In this document: positions 16,826 to 24,958 of the stretch, one piece after another | Numbering within the stretch: the stretch's first letter is position 1 | How the letters are laid out: the number at the start of each line of letters is the position of its first letter | Assembly (NCBI RefSeq): GCF_021227995.1 | Contig: NZ_CP089301.1 | Coordinates: 1,736,001-1,800,000 of the forward strand | Source of the DNA: Novosphingobium kaempferiae | GTDB lineage: Bacteria > Pseudomonadota > Alphaproteobacteria > Sphingomonadales > Sphingomonadaceae | Direction of reading: 5' to 3' | Length of the DNA stretch: 64,000 bases | Notes under the pieces: generated by a model | The model's input: the letters and a program-made list of their open reading frames with translations, nothing else | Told to the model about the DNA's origin: nothing | The model's database searches: none | Program-made: the position numbers and the translations under genes

Positions 16826-17341
16826 TCAGACGTGGTAGACGTCGATGACCTGGTGAATGTAGTCGTCCTTGAGGACGATCTTCTTCTTCAGGATCTTCGG
16901 CGTCTCGCCGGATGTGTCGAGCGTCAGGAACGTTGTTCCGAAGAACTGCTGCGTCTGCTGGTAACGGTGGGCGAGCGTGTTCCAGTTGTAGCGCAGGTCC
17001 ACGGCGCCTTCGCGCGTCTCCAGCACTTCGACGTTGCCGATGAAGTGCGCCGTGCGCGCCTCCGGCGTGCTGGCCGACGAACGCTCGGTGTTGAGGCGAT
17101 AGACGCGGTCTTCGAGGCCCTTGCGGTTCCCATAGTAGATCAGCGAGATCTCGGTCTGCGGATCGGTGGTCAGCGCATCGTCGTCGGTCCACGCGGGCAT
17201 CCAGTACTCCGCGGCCTCCGAATAGCATTCCAGCCATTCGTCGAACTCGCGATCGTCGAGCAGGCGCGCCTCGCGGTAGAGGAAGGCGCAGATGTCGGCG
17301 TAGGACAGCGCCGCGGCGGTCTTTTCGAGAACGAGGGTCAT
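16826..17341 (-). CDS. benB: Benzoate 1,2-dioxygenase, small (beta) subunit
   Basis: 171 residues, ring-hydroxylating dioxygenase beta subunit of the usual length. Recognisable segments are CAFLYREARLLDDREFDEWLECY near the start, WMPAWTDDDALTTDPQTEISLIYY in the middle and KKKIVLKDDYIHQVIDVYHV at the end, typical of benzoate/anthranilate/toluate dioxygenases. The ATG at 17341 overlaps the benA stop (ATGA), so large and small subunits are made together. It has no redox centre and supports the alpha3beta3 hexamer. Confidence 0.9.
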   Translation of the reverse strand: MTLVLEKTAAALSYADICAFLYREARLLDDREFDEWLECYSEAAEYWMPAWTDDDALTTDPQTEISLIYYGNRKGLEDRVYRLNTERSSASTPEARTAHFIGNVEVLETREGAVDLRYNWNTLAHRYQQTQQFFGTTFLTLDTSGETPKILKKKIVLKDDYIHQVIDVYHV

Positions 17342-18687
17342 TCCGCGGCCTCCAGCATGGGACTGGCATCCTTGGCCATGCCGTCGAGCATGATCTGCGC
17401 CCAGAACTCGTGCTGGCGCACGAAGAGGCCCTCGTCCTCGCTGCGCTCGCTGGAGAGCAGCGGGTTCATGCCCATCGCCTTCGCATTGGCATCCGGACCG
17501 GCGATCCAGCGGGTAGCGCCACGGCTGAGGTCGTTCCACAGTTCGCCCGCGCCTTCGTAAGCCTTCTGGCAGCTGCGGAATTCCTCCAGATCGTCAGGCG
17601 TGCCCATGCCGGTGACGTTGAAGAAGTCCTCGTACTGGCGGATGCGGTGGGCGCGATCCTCGGCGCTTTCGCCCTTGGGGGCGTAGCAGTAGATCGTGAC
17701 TTCGGTGGTGTGCACGTCGATCGGGCGCACCACGCGGATCTGGGTGGAGAACTGGTCCATCAGGAACACGTTCGGATAGAGCGCCAGATTGCGGGTCTGT
17801 TCGAGGATGAACTTCGCGCGATCCTCACCCAGACGTTCGTCCAGCGCCGCCTTGTGGCTCCAGATCGGGCGGACTTCGGGGTTCAGCACCTGCGTCCAGA
17901 GCAGGATGTGGCCGTGCTCGAAGCCGTAGACGCCGCTTGCAGGGGCCTTCGACCAGCCGTTGGCGTCGACCGCCTTGGTGCCGCCTTCGGCGCGACGGCC
18001 CATGGTGGACTGGTAGTTCTCGTGAACGGAGCTGACGTGGTAGCCGTCGCAGCCGTTCTCCATCTGCATCTTCCAGTTGCCGTCGAAGGTGTAGGTGGAA
18101 TTGCCGGTGAGCACTTCCAGACCCTCGGGCGCCTGGTCGACCATCTGGTCGATGATGACTTTCGCCTCGCCCAGATGCTGCTCCAGCGGGAGGACATCGT
18201 GGTTGAGCGAGGCGAAGATGAAGCCGCGATAGCTTTCGACGCGGGCCTTGGTCAGGTCGTGCGAGCCTTCATGGTTGAAGCTGTCCGGATAGGCGCCGGT
18301 GCTGGCGTCCTTGGCGCGCATCAGCGTGCCGTCGGTCTTGAAGCTCCAGCCGTGGAAGGGGCACACGAACAGCGGCTGATTGCCCCGCTTGCGGCGGCAC
18401 AGCTTGGCGCCGCGATGCGCACAGGCATTGACCACGCAGTTGACGCCGCCGTCCTTGGCGCGGGTCAGGATCACCGGGGTGCGGCCGATCCAGGTCGTGA
18501 AGTAGTCGTTCTTCTTCTCGAGCTGGCTTTCGTGCGCGACGTAGACCCAGTTGCTCTCGAAGATGTACTTCATTTCGAGTTCGAACAGCGCCGGGTCGGT
18601 GAAGACGTCGCGGCGGCAGCGGAACAGGCCGGTCTCGGGGTCGTCGACCACGGCGGTCGCGACGCGGCTCATCAGATGTTCGTGCAT
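17338..18687 (-). CDS. benA: Benzoate 1,2-dioxygenase, large (alpha) subunit
   Basis: 449 residues. The Rieske centre is C89-x-H91 and C109-x2-H112 (CAHRGAKLC ... VCPFHGW). The catalytic iron site follows with Asp214, His217 and His222 in ENGCDGYHVSSVHENY and a late Asp in GTPDDLEEF. Length and these segments fit benzoate-type dioxygenases. With BenB, ferredoxin and reductase it forms the cis-dihydrodiol carboxylate from benzoate. The gene starts 25 bases after catA ends. A methylbenzoate or anthranilate preference cannot be excluded by reading, but linkage to benD, catA, benK and benE favours benzoate. Confidence 0.92.
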   Translation of the reverse strand: MHEHLMSRVATAVVDDPETGLFRCRRDVFTDPALFELEMKYIFESNWVYVAHESQLEKKNDYFTTWIGRTPVILTRAKDGGVNCVVNACAHRGAKLCRRKRGNQPLFVCPFHGWSFKTDGTLMRAKDASTGAYPDSFNHEGSHDLTKARVESYRGFIFASLNHDVLPLEQHLGEAKVIIDQMVDQAPEGLEVLTGNSTYTFDGNWKMQMENGCDGYHVSSVHENYQSTMGRRAEGGTKAVDANGWSKAPASGVYGFEHGHILLWTQVLNPEVRPIWSHKAALDERLGEDRAKFILEQTRNLALYPNVFLMDQFSTQIRVVRPIDVHTTEVTIYCYAPKGESAEDRAHRIRQYEDFFNVTGMGTPDDLEEFRSCQKAYEGAGELWNDLSRGATRWIAGPDANAKAMGMNPLLSSERSEDEGLFVRQHEFWAQIMLDGMAKDASPMLEAAE

Positions 18688-18712
18688 GATCCTGTCTTCC
18701 GTTTCGTGGTTG

Positions 18713-19633
18713 TCAGACGGTCTCGGCTTCGGGCAGCGGAGTGGCCTCGGCGCGGGTGCGGGAGGAGAAGCCCTCGTCGCCCGCGTCGTGAGCGCGCTGC
18801 AGCTGGAAGTCGAACTGGATGTAGGCGCTGTCGCCCTGGCGGCTCGGCACCGGCAGCAGGCCCTCGCGGGTGCCGAAGGCGAAGTCGTCCGCGGCGAAGG
18901 GGTCGTCGCCGAAGTTGATCTGCGTCGTCAGCGTGCGATAGCCGGGCGCCTCGATGAAGAAGTGGACGTGCGCCGGGCGATTGCCGTGGCGGCCGAGCGC
19001 CTGCATCAGCTGGTCGGTCGCGCCCTGCGGCGGCACGGAATAGCCGCTCGGCTGCTTGGAGTGGAACGCATAGCGCGCATCGGAGCCCAGCTTGATGCGA
19101 CGGCGGTTGTTGAACGGGGTCTGCTCGCTCGTCGGGTCGAAGTGCGAGTACCAGCCCTTCGAGTTCGCATGCCAGACATGGACGATGGCGCCTTGTACCG
19201 GTTCGCCGTCAGGGCCGGTGATCGTGCCGGTCATGTGCAGCACCTGCGTGCCCTCGTCGGGATCGGTGCTGAGGTTGACGTTGCCTTCCACCAGCGGCGC
19301 ACCTGCGACGTAGAGCGGGCCTTCGATGGTGCGCGGGGTGCCGCCGGTCAGGCCCGCCTCGGCGTCCTTGGCGTCCATGTAGAGGTCGAGGAAGTGCTCG
19401 ATGCCGGTGCCCGGAACGATCAGGCCGATCTCGGCCGAGCTGTCCGCGAGGTACTTCATCGCCAGCCAGAACTCGCTCTCGGAGATGTCGTGCTTGACGA
19501 TCAGTTCCATCACGCTCTGCGTCAGGTCGCGCACGATGGCCTTGAGGCGGGGGTTGCCGCCGCTCTCGTTCACGCCTGCGGCGCGGTCGAGCAGCTGCTG
19601 GATTTCCGGGGTCTGTACGAAGCTGATGTCCAT
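18713..19633 (-). CDS. catA: Catechol 1,2-dioxygenase
   Basis: 306 residues, intradiol dioxygenase. The non-haem Fe(III) ligands are visible: Tyr162 (GWYSHF), Tyr198 (SGYSVPP), His222 and His224 (RPAHVHFF). The N-terminal helical domain (about 1-100) is the dimer linker typical of CatA. It cleaves catechol to cis,cis-muconate. It lies downstream of catB and catC (42-base gap) and upstream of benA in one transcription unit. Confidence 0.93.
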   Translation of the reverse strand: MDISFVQTPEIQQLLDRAAGVNESGGNPRLKAIVRDLTQSVMELIVKHDISESEFWLAMKYLADSSAEIGLIVPGTGIEHFLDLYMDAKDAEAGLTGGTPRTIEGPLYVAGAPLVEGNVNLSTDPDEGTQVLHMTGTITGPDGEPVQGAIVHVWHANSKGWYSHFDPTSEQTPFNNRRRIKLGSDARYAFHSKQPSGYSVPPQGATDQLMQALGRHGNRPAHVHFFIEAPGYRTLTTQINFGDDPFAADDFAFGTREGLLPVPSRQGDSAYIQFDFQLQRAHDAGDEGFSSRTRAEATPLPEAETV

Positions 19634-19675
19634 TATATTCTCTCCCGTTCGTTGGCGGTCATGGGGGTTTGACGA

Positions 19676-19966
19676 TCAGCGATCGTCGTCATGGATTGAG
19701 GAGGGATGCCGGGCGAGCGGCGTGATCTTCATCGTCATGAAGGGGTAGAGCGGCAGCGCCATCAGCGTGTCGTGCAGCGCCGCATTGCTCTCGACATCGA
19801 AGATCGAGACGTTGGAATAGAGCCCGACCTTGCGCCAGATGTGCCGCCAGGTGCCCGCCTGCTGCAACGTCTGGAAGTAGGCCTTCTCCTCCGCCTTGAT
19901 CCGCGTGGCTTCCGCCGGATCGAAGTCCAGGGGGATATTGACGTCCATTTCGACCATGAAAAGCAT
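19676..19966 (-). CDS. catC: Muconolactone isomerase
   Basis: 96 residues, full length for the family. It begins MLFMVEMDVNIPLDFDP, as CatC proteins do, and contains WRHIWRKVGLYSNVSIFDVESN and LPLYPFMTMKITPLARHPSS. It isomerises (+)-muconolactone to 3-oxoadipate enol-lactone. It starts five bases after the catB stop. The family forms a decamer in the cytoplasm. Confidence 0.93.
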   Translation of the reverse strand: MLFMVEMDVNIPLDFDPAEATRIKAEEKAYFQTLQQAGTWRHIWRKVGLYSNVSIFDVESNAALHDTLMALPLYPFMTMKITPLARHPSSIHDDDR

Positions 19967-19971
19967 GTGTC

Positions 19972-21129
19972 TCAGGCTCCTGCGTTGACGGCGTGGAGGG
20001 CGGGGGCCTTCCGGTCGCGCCGGAAGAAGGCGATCTTGTCCTCGTCGAGCGCGATGCCGAGGCCTGGCCCGGTCGGAACGGCAAGCGAGAAGTCGCCGTA
20101 GGCGAGCGGTTCGCTCAGGATTTCCTCGGTCTGGAGCAGCGGGCCGAACAGCTCGGTGCCCCAGGCGAGTTCAGGCAGCGTCGCGAAGACATGGGCCGAA
20201 GCGACGGTGCCGACGCTGCCTTCCAGCATCGTGCCGCCATAGAGCCCGATCCCCGCCGCGGTGCCGATGGCGGCAACTTCCGCCGTGGCGAAGAGGCCGC
20301 CCGACTGCGCGATCTTGAGCGCGAAGACGCCCGCCGCATTGGCAGCGGCGATCCGCAGCGCCGAGCGCGGGCCGTGCAAGGCCTCGTCCGCCATCAGCGG
20401 CACCGCCTGCGACTTCGACAACCGCGCCATGGCGGCGATCGCGTCGCCCGCGATGGGCTGTTCGACAAGGTCGCAGCCGACATCGAGGAGCATCTTCATG
20501 CCGAGCTTGGCCTGCGCCTCGCTCCAGTTCTGGTTGACGTCCACGCGCACGCTCGCGCGGTCGCCCAGCGCCTTGCAGATCGCGCCGACGTGGGCGACGT
20601 CGTCCCGCACGTCGCGCTTGCCGATCTTGAGCTTGAAGATGCGGTGGCGGCGCGCCTCCAGCATGGCCTCGCCCTCGGCGATGTCGCGGGCGGTGTCGCC
20701 GCTGGCGAGCGTCCAGGCGACCGGCAGGCTGTCGCGCACGCGCCCGCCGCCGATCAGCTCCGACACCGGCACGCCGAGGCGCTTGCCCTGCATGTCCAGC
20801 AGCGCGGTTTCGACCGCGCACTTGGCGAAGTGGTTGCCGCGCACGCACTTGGCGATCTTCGCCATCGTCGCGCCAACCTGCGCGATGTCGCAGGTTTCCA
20901 GCACCGGAACGATGTAGGTGTCGATCGCGGACTTGATGCTCTCGGGGCTTTCCTCGCCGTAGCTGAGCCCGCCGATCGTGGTGCCCTCGCCCAGCCCCTC
21001 GACGCCGTCCGCGTCGGTCAGGCGGACGATCACCATCGACTGGGCGTGCATCGTCGCCATGGCCAGCACATGCGGCCTGATCGTCGGGATATCGACGATA
21101 AAGGTATCGGCTCGGCTCAACACGGCCAT
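19972..21129 (-). CDS. catB: Muconate cycloisomerase
   Basis: 385 residues, enolase superfamily, MLE subgroup. Active-site residues can be placed: K166-x-K168 (FKLKIG), metal ligands Asp197, Glu223 and Asp248 (VRVDVNQNW, LVEQP, MADEA) and Lys272 (FALKIAQSGG). It cycloisomerises cis,cis-muconate to muconolactone. It is the promoter-proximal gene of the operon and is divergent from the LysR gene, with a BenM/CatM-type operator in the shared 121-base gap. Confidence 0.92.
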   Translation of the reverse strand: MAVLSRADTFIVDIPTIRPHVLAMATMHAQSMVIVRLTDADGVEGLGEGTTIGGLSYGEESPESIKSAIDTYIVPVLETCDIAQVGATMAKIAKCVRGNHFAKCAVETALLDMQGKRLGVPVSELIGGGRVRDSLPVAWTLASGDTARDIAEGEAMLEARRHRIFKLKIGKRDVRDDVAHVGAICKALGDRASVRVDVNQNWSEAQAKLGMKMLLDVGCDLVEQPIAGDAIAAMARLSKSQAVPLMADEALHGPRSALRIAAANAAGVFALKIAQSGGLFATAEVAAIGTAAGIGLYGGTMLEGSVGTVASAHVFATLPELAWGTELFGPLLQTEEILSEPLAYGDFSLAVPTGPGLGIALDEDKIAFFRRDRKAPALHAVNAGA

Positions 21130-21216
21130 TGCAGCGACTCTCCCGTATGCTTAGCTTTCGAGCGAGAGGTAGTCCTCCGTAGCAGGTCGTTCAAAGATCA
21201 ATGCGGTCAGGGCCCT

Positions 21217-21231
21217 ATACCGTACCGGTAT
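21217..21231. promoter_or_regulatory. BenM/CatM-type operator ATAC-N7-GTAT (catB/catR)
   Basis: An exact ATAC-CGTACCG-GTAT match in the gap between divergent catB and the LysR gene. ATAC-N7-GTAT is the known recognition sequence of BenM and CatM from Acinetobacter. It overlaps the first in-frame ATG (21230) of the LysR frame, a reason to prefer the start at 21251. Confidence 0.8.
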
Positions 21232-21250
21232 GATGGAGACGTATCTCGTG

Positions 21251-22174
21251 ATGGACCTGCGCCTTTTGCGCTATTTCGTGGCGGTGGCGGATGAAGGGAA
21301 CTTCAACCGCGCGGCCGAGCGCCTGCACATCGCGCAGCCGCCGCTCTCGCGCGCGATCCAGCAACTGGAAGCCCACGTCGGCGCCGCGCTGCTCGACCGG
21401 GCGAGCCGTCCGCTGCGGCTGACCTCGGTCGGCAAGCTGCTTTACGCGCAGGCGCTGCAGGTGCTCGCGCGCATGGAGGACGTGGAGACCATGGTGAAGG
21501 CGGCGGCCACCAGCCCGCGCCGTCGTCTGGTGATCGGCTTCGTCGCCTCCACCATCTACGCGCGCCTGCCCGAACTGATCCGCGAATTCCGCAAGGTGGC
21601 CGAGAACGTCGAACTGGTCATGGTCGAGGCGACGACGCTCGACCAGATCGCCGCGCTGAAGGACGGCCGCATCGACGTTGGCTTCGGTCGCATCCGCTTC
21701 GAGGATCCGGCGGTGCGCCGCATCATCCTGCGCAACGAAAAGCTGATCGCCGCCTTCCCGGTCGACCACCCACTCGCCCAGAGCGACGAGCCCATCTCCC
21801 TGCGCGATCTCGCGGAGGAACCGCAGATCATCTACCCCCGCTCGCCGCGCCCCAGCTATGCCGACCAGGTGATTTCGCTGTTCCGCGACCATGCGATAGA
21901 ACCGCGCGTGGTGCATGAAGCGCGCGAACTCCAGATCGCCATCGGCCTCGTCGCGGCGGAGGAAGGCATGGCCATCGTGCCGGAATCGGTCCGCCGCGCG
22001 CGCAGCCACGACGTCGCTTTCCGCGAATTGGTGGAGCCTGCGACCTCGCCCATCATCATGAGCCACCGACCTGGCGACCGCTCGCCCGAACTGGCGCTGA
22101 TGGCCTCGGTGATCGCGCGGCAATATGCGGAGTGGGGGTATGATGTGCCGGTGGCGCTGACGGAGGAGTTGTAG
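21251..22174 (+). CDS. catR: LysR-type regulator, BenM/CatM/CatR group
   Basis: 307 residues from the ATG at 21251 (MDLRLLRYFVAVADEGNF), matching the start of BenM/CatM (MELRHLRYFVAV). The helix-turn-helix reads AAERLHIAQPPLSRAIQQLE; the effector domain has RRRLVIGFV, LKDGRIDVGFGRI and QIIYPRSPRPSYADQV, close to BenM, whose pocket binds cis,cis-muconate and whose second site binds benzoate. It should activate catBCA-ben and, through the site at 22291, benK-benE-porin. Two earlier in-frame ATGs exist, but one lies in the operator. Confidence 0.88.
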   Translation: MDLRLLRYFVAVADEGNFNRAAERLHIAQPPLSRAIQQLEAHVGAALLDRASRPLRLTSVGKLLYAQALQVLARMEDVETMVKAAATSPRRRLVIGFVASTIYARLPELIREFRKVAENVELVMVEATTLDQIAALKDGRIDVGFGRIRFEDPAVRRIILRNEKLIAAFPVDHPLAQSDEPISLRDLAEEPQIIYPRSPRPSYADQVISLFRDHAIEPRVVHEARELQIAIGLVAAEEGMAIVPESVRRARSHDVAFRELVEPATSPIIMSHRPGDRSPELALMASVIARQYAEWGYDVPVALTEEL

Positions 22175-22185
22175 GGGGTCCCCTT

Positions 22186-22260
22186 CGTCATTGCGAGCGC
22201 AGCGAAGCAATCCAGCGGCGTGGGCCGACTTTGGATTGCTTCGCTGCGCTCGCAATGACG
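22186..22260. repeat. Palindromic intergenic repeat, family A
   Basis: Starts CGTCATTGCGAGCGC and ends with GCGCTCGCAATGACG; the inner arms GAAGCAATCCA and TTGGATTGCTTC also pair. It begins 11 bases after the LysR stop and could fold as a transcription barrier for that gene. Confidence 0.85.
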
Positions 22261-22290
22261 AAGGTGAAAAGACGCCGGATCGCGCCTGTC

Positions 22291-22305
22291 ATACCTTTTG
22301 CGTAT
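22291..22305. promoter_or_regulatory. BenM/CatM-type operator ATAC-N7-GTAT (benK promoter)
   Basis: A second exact match, ATAC-CTTTTGC-GTAT, about 90 bases upstream of benK. With the site at 21217 it places the transporter/porin operon under the same LysR regulator as the catabolic operon. Confidence 0.78.
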
Positions 22306-22396
22306 TCGAACGGGACTTAAACGGTATTTGTTGGAACCCGACAGGTCATTCACTTTCCCGACAAATCACACAATGTGAAACGGGAGAGGAATCGAT

Positions 22397-23722
22397 ATGC
22401 AAGGTATCGATGTAAGTCGTGTTGTCGACGAAGCCAGATTTGGAAATCTGCATCTCAAGATCGTAATAGCCTGCGCGCTGCTGCTTATAGTCGATGGCTA
22501 CGACGTATTCATTTATGGCGTCGTTCTTCCCAAGCTCATGGAGCAGTGGCAACTTACCGCGCCGCAGGCCGGTTCTCTGGCAAGCTGGGCACTGTTCGGA
22601 ATGATGTCCGGCGCGCTTCTGTTCGGACCGCTGGGCGACCGGATCGGCCGCAAGAAGTGCATCACCTTGTGCTTCACGCTGTTCAGCCTCGCCACCTTCC
22701 TCAACGGCTTCGTCACTACGCCGACGATGTTCGGCGTGCTGCGCTTCGCGGCGGGCCTGGGCTGCGGCGGACTGATGCCCAATGCGGTGGCGCTGACCAA
22801 CGAATATGCGCCCAGGCGGATGCGGAGCACCCTCGTCGCGCTGATGTTCAGCGGCTACGCGGTGGGCGGCATGGTCGCGGCGGGCCTCGGCATCTGGCTG
22901 CTGCCGCTGTTCGGATGGCAGGCGATGTTCCTTGCCGCTGCGGTCCCGCTGGTGCTGCTGCCGCTGATCCTGCGCGGCCTGCCGGAATCGGCCGGCTTCC
23001 TCGTCCGCTCGGGTGAGCAGGACAAGGCCCGCGCCATCCTGCGGCGCCTTGCCCCCGGTGCCGCGATCGACGGTCCTCTCGTCCATCAGGAAGCCGCTGC
23101 GCCCGCATCGGTCGGCGAACTGTTCCGCAACGACCGCACGCTCGGCACGCTGTCGATGTGGCTGTGCTTCTTCTGCTGCCTGCTGATGGTCTACGCGCTC
23201 GGTTCGTGGCTGCCGCAACTGATGCGCAACGCCGGTTACAGCCTCGGCTCCAGCCTGTCGTTCCTGCTCGCGCTCAACTTCGGCGGGATGTTCGGGGCCA
23301 TCGCCGGTGGCCGCCTTGCCGACCGCTTCGGATTGCCGCGCGTGGTCATGGCCTACTTCGCGCTGGGCGCGCTGTGCATCTCTCTGCTCGGCCTCAACAG
23401 CGCGATGCCGGTGCTGTACCTGCTGATCTTCATCGCCGGTGCGGGCACCACGGGCACGCAGATCCTGCTCTACGCCAGCGTCGCGGAGTTCTACAGCCTG
23501 TCGGTCCGCTCGACCGGGCTTGGCTGGGCCTCGGGCATGGGCCGCGTGGGGGCCATCGTCGGTCCGATGCTGGGCGGGCTGCTGCTCGCCGCGCAACTGC
23601 CGATGGCGCTGAACTTCCTCGCCTTCGCGGTTCCGGGCGTGATCTCGGTGCTGGCGACGGCGGTCTACACGGTCAGCCGCAACCGCCAGCGCCATCGGGA
23701 AACCTACGCCCTCGCGGCGTGA
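22397..23722 (+). CDS. benK: Aromatic acid:H+ symporter, AAHS-type MFS (benzoate transporter)
   Basis: 441 residues, twelve predicted helices. The AAHS signatures are present: DGYDVFIYGVVLPKLM in helix 1, GPLGDRIGRKK in the 2-3 loop, and an Asp/Arg-rich 8-9 loop GGRLADRFGLPR. Relatives are BenK, PcaK and VanK. The ribosome site GGGAGAGG precedes the ATG. Location after catR, with a BenM-type operator upstream and benE just downstream, supports benzoate uptake; other aromatic acids are possible. Confidence 0.85.
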   Translation: MQGIDVSRVVDEARFGNLHLKIVIACALLLIVDGYDVFIYGVVLPKLMEQWQLTAPQAGSLASWALFGMMSGALLFGPLGDRIGRKKCITLCFTLFSLATFLNGFVTTPTMFGVLRFAAGLGCGGLMPNAVALTNEYAPRRMRSTLVALMFSGYAVGGMVAAGLGIWLLPLFGWQAMFLAAAVPLVLLPLILRGLPESAGFLVRSGEQDKARAILRRLAPGAAIDGPLVHQEAAAPASVGELFRNDRTLGTLSMWLCFFCCLLMVYALGSWLPQLMRNAGYSLGSSLSFLLALNFGGMFGAIAGGRLADRFGLPRVVMAYFALGALCISLLGLNSAMPVLYLLIFIAGAGTTGTQILLYASVAEFYSLSVRSTGLGWASGMGRVGAIVGPMLGGLLLAAQLPMALNFLAFAVPGVISVLATAVYTVSRNRQRHRETYALAA

Positions 23723-23732
23723 GACGATAACC

Positions 23733-24917
23733 ATGGTCACCAGGCAAACATCGTGGATCCCGGCGATCGTCGCCGGGATCATCGCCACCACCATATCCTA
23801 CGCCGGGCCGCTGGTGATCGTGTTCCAGGCCGCGAAGGGGCTGGAACCGGCCCTCGTCGCCTCATGGATCTGGGCGATCTCGATCGGCAGCGGCGTGCTC
23901 GGCATCGTGCTGAGCTGGCGCTGGCGGGTGCCGATCGTGGTGGCGTGGTCCGCGCCCGGATCGGCGCTGCTGGTGACGATGCTGCCGCAGACGGACTTTG
24001 CGACGGCGGTGGGCGCCTATATCGTCGCCAACCTCGCGGTGCTGGCGGTCGGCCTGTCGGGCGCGTTCGACCGGCTGATCGGGATGCTGCCTTCCGCGAT
24101 CACCGCCGCGATGCTGGCGGGCATCCTGTTCCGCTTCGTGATCGACATGGTGGGCGCGGTGCCCTCCGCCCCCCTGATGGTCTGCGCGATGATCGCCGCG
24201 TTCTTCGCCGGACGCGTGCTCGCCCCGCGCTATGCGGTGGTCGCGGTGCTGGTGACGGGCGTGGCGCTGACCATGATCGAGGGCGGGTTGACCGGCGCCA
24301 TCGGCACGCCGCGCCTGACCCTGCCGGTATGGACGACGCCCCGCTTCGACTGGACCGTAACGGCCAGCATCGCGCTACCGCTGGCGGTGGTCGCGCTGAC
24401 CGGGCAGTTCCTCCCCGGCATGGCCGTGCTGCGCGCGGCGGGGTACGAAAAGCCCGACGCGCGGCCGATCATCTCAGCGAGCGCCATCGGCTCGATCCTG
24501 CTCGCGCCGTTCGGCTGCCATGGCCTCAACCTTGCCGCGTTCACCGCCGCGATCTGCCTCGGGCCGGACGCGCACCCCGATCCGGCGAAGCGATACGTGG
24601 CCGGGATCGCGGGCGGCGTGGCCTATCTCGTCTACGGCGCGTTCGCGGCCACCGTGCTGGCGCTTTTCGCCATGCTCCCGGCCACGCTGGTCGCCGCCTG
24701 TGCCGGTCTGGCGCTGTTCCCTGTCGTCTCGGTGTCGCTCAGTACCGCCCTGCGCGCAGAGCGGGGACGCGACGGTGCGCTCGTCACCTTCGCGGTAAGC
24801 ACCTCGGGAATAACGCTTTTCGGACTGGGATCGGCCTTCTGGGGGCTGATCTTCGGCCTTGCGGTCCACGTGCTCCAGACCATCGCGTCGAGACCGGCGC
24901 AAGCGGCGGCCGGCTAG
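23733..24917 (+). CDS. benE: Benzoate/H+ symporter, BenE family
   Basis: 394 residues, 11-12 predicted helices, starting 10 bases after benK ends. BenE-family segments are clear: ISYAGPLVIVFQAAK near the N-terminus, VVAWSAPGSALL, and APFGCHGLNLAAFTAAICLGPDAH around 280. The inner-membrane family is dedicated to benzoate import. Having both BenK and BenE in one operon is seen in other benzoate degraders. Confidence 0.9.
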   Translation: MVTRQTSWIPAIVAGIIATTISYAGPLVIVFQAAKGLEPALVASWIWAISIGSGVLGIVLSWRWRVPIVVAWSAPGSALLVTMLPQTDFATAVGAYIVANLAVLAVGLSGAFDRLIGMLPSAITAAMLAGILFRFVIDMVGAVPSAPLMVCAMIAAFFAGRVLAPRYAVVAVLVTGVALTMIEGGLTGAIGTPRLTLPVWTTPRFDWTVTASIALPLAVVALTGQFLPGMAVLRAAGYEKPDARPIISASAIGSILLAPFGCHGLNLAAFTAAICLGPDAHPDPAKRYVAGIAGGVAYLVYGAFAATVLALFAMLPATLVAACAGLALFPVVSVSLSTALRAERGRDGALVTFAVSTSGITLFGLGSAFWGLIFGLAVHVLQTIASRPAQAAAG

Positions 24918-24958
24918 CCGCCCCGCTCAAAGACAAACGATAAAACGGGAGAATACCA

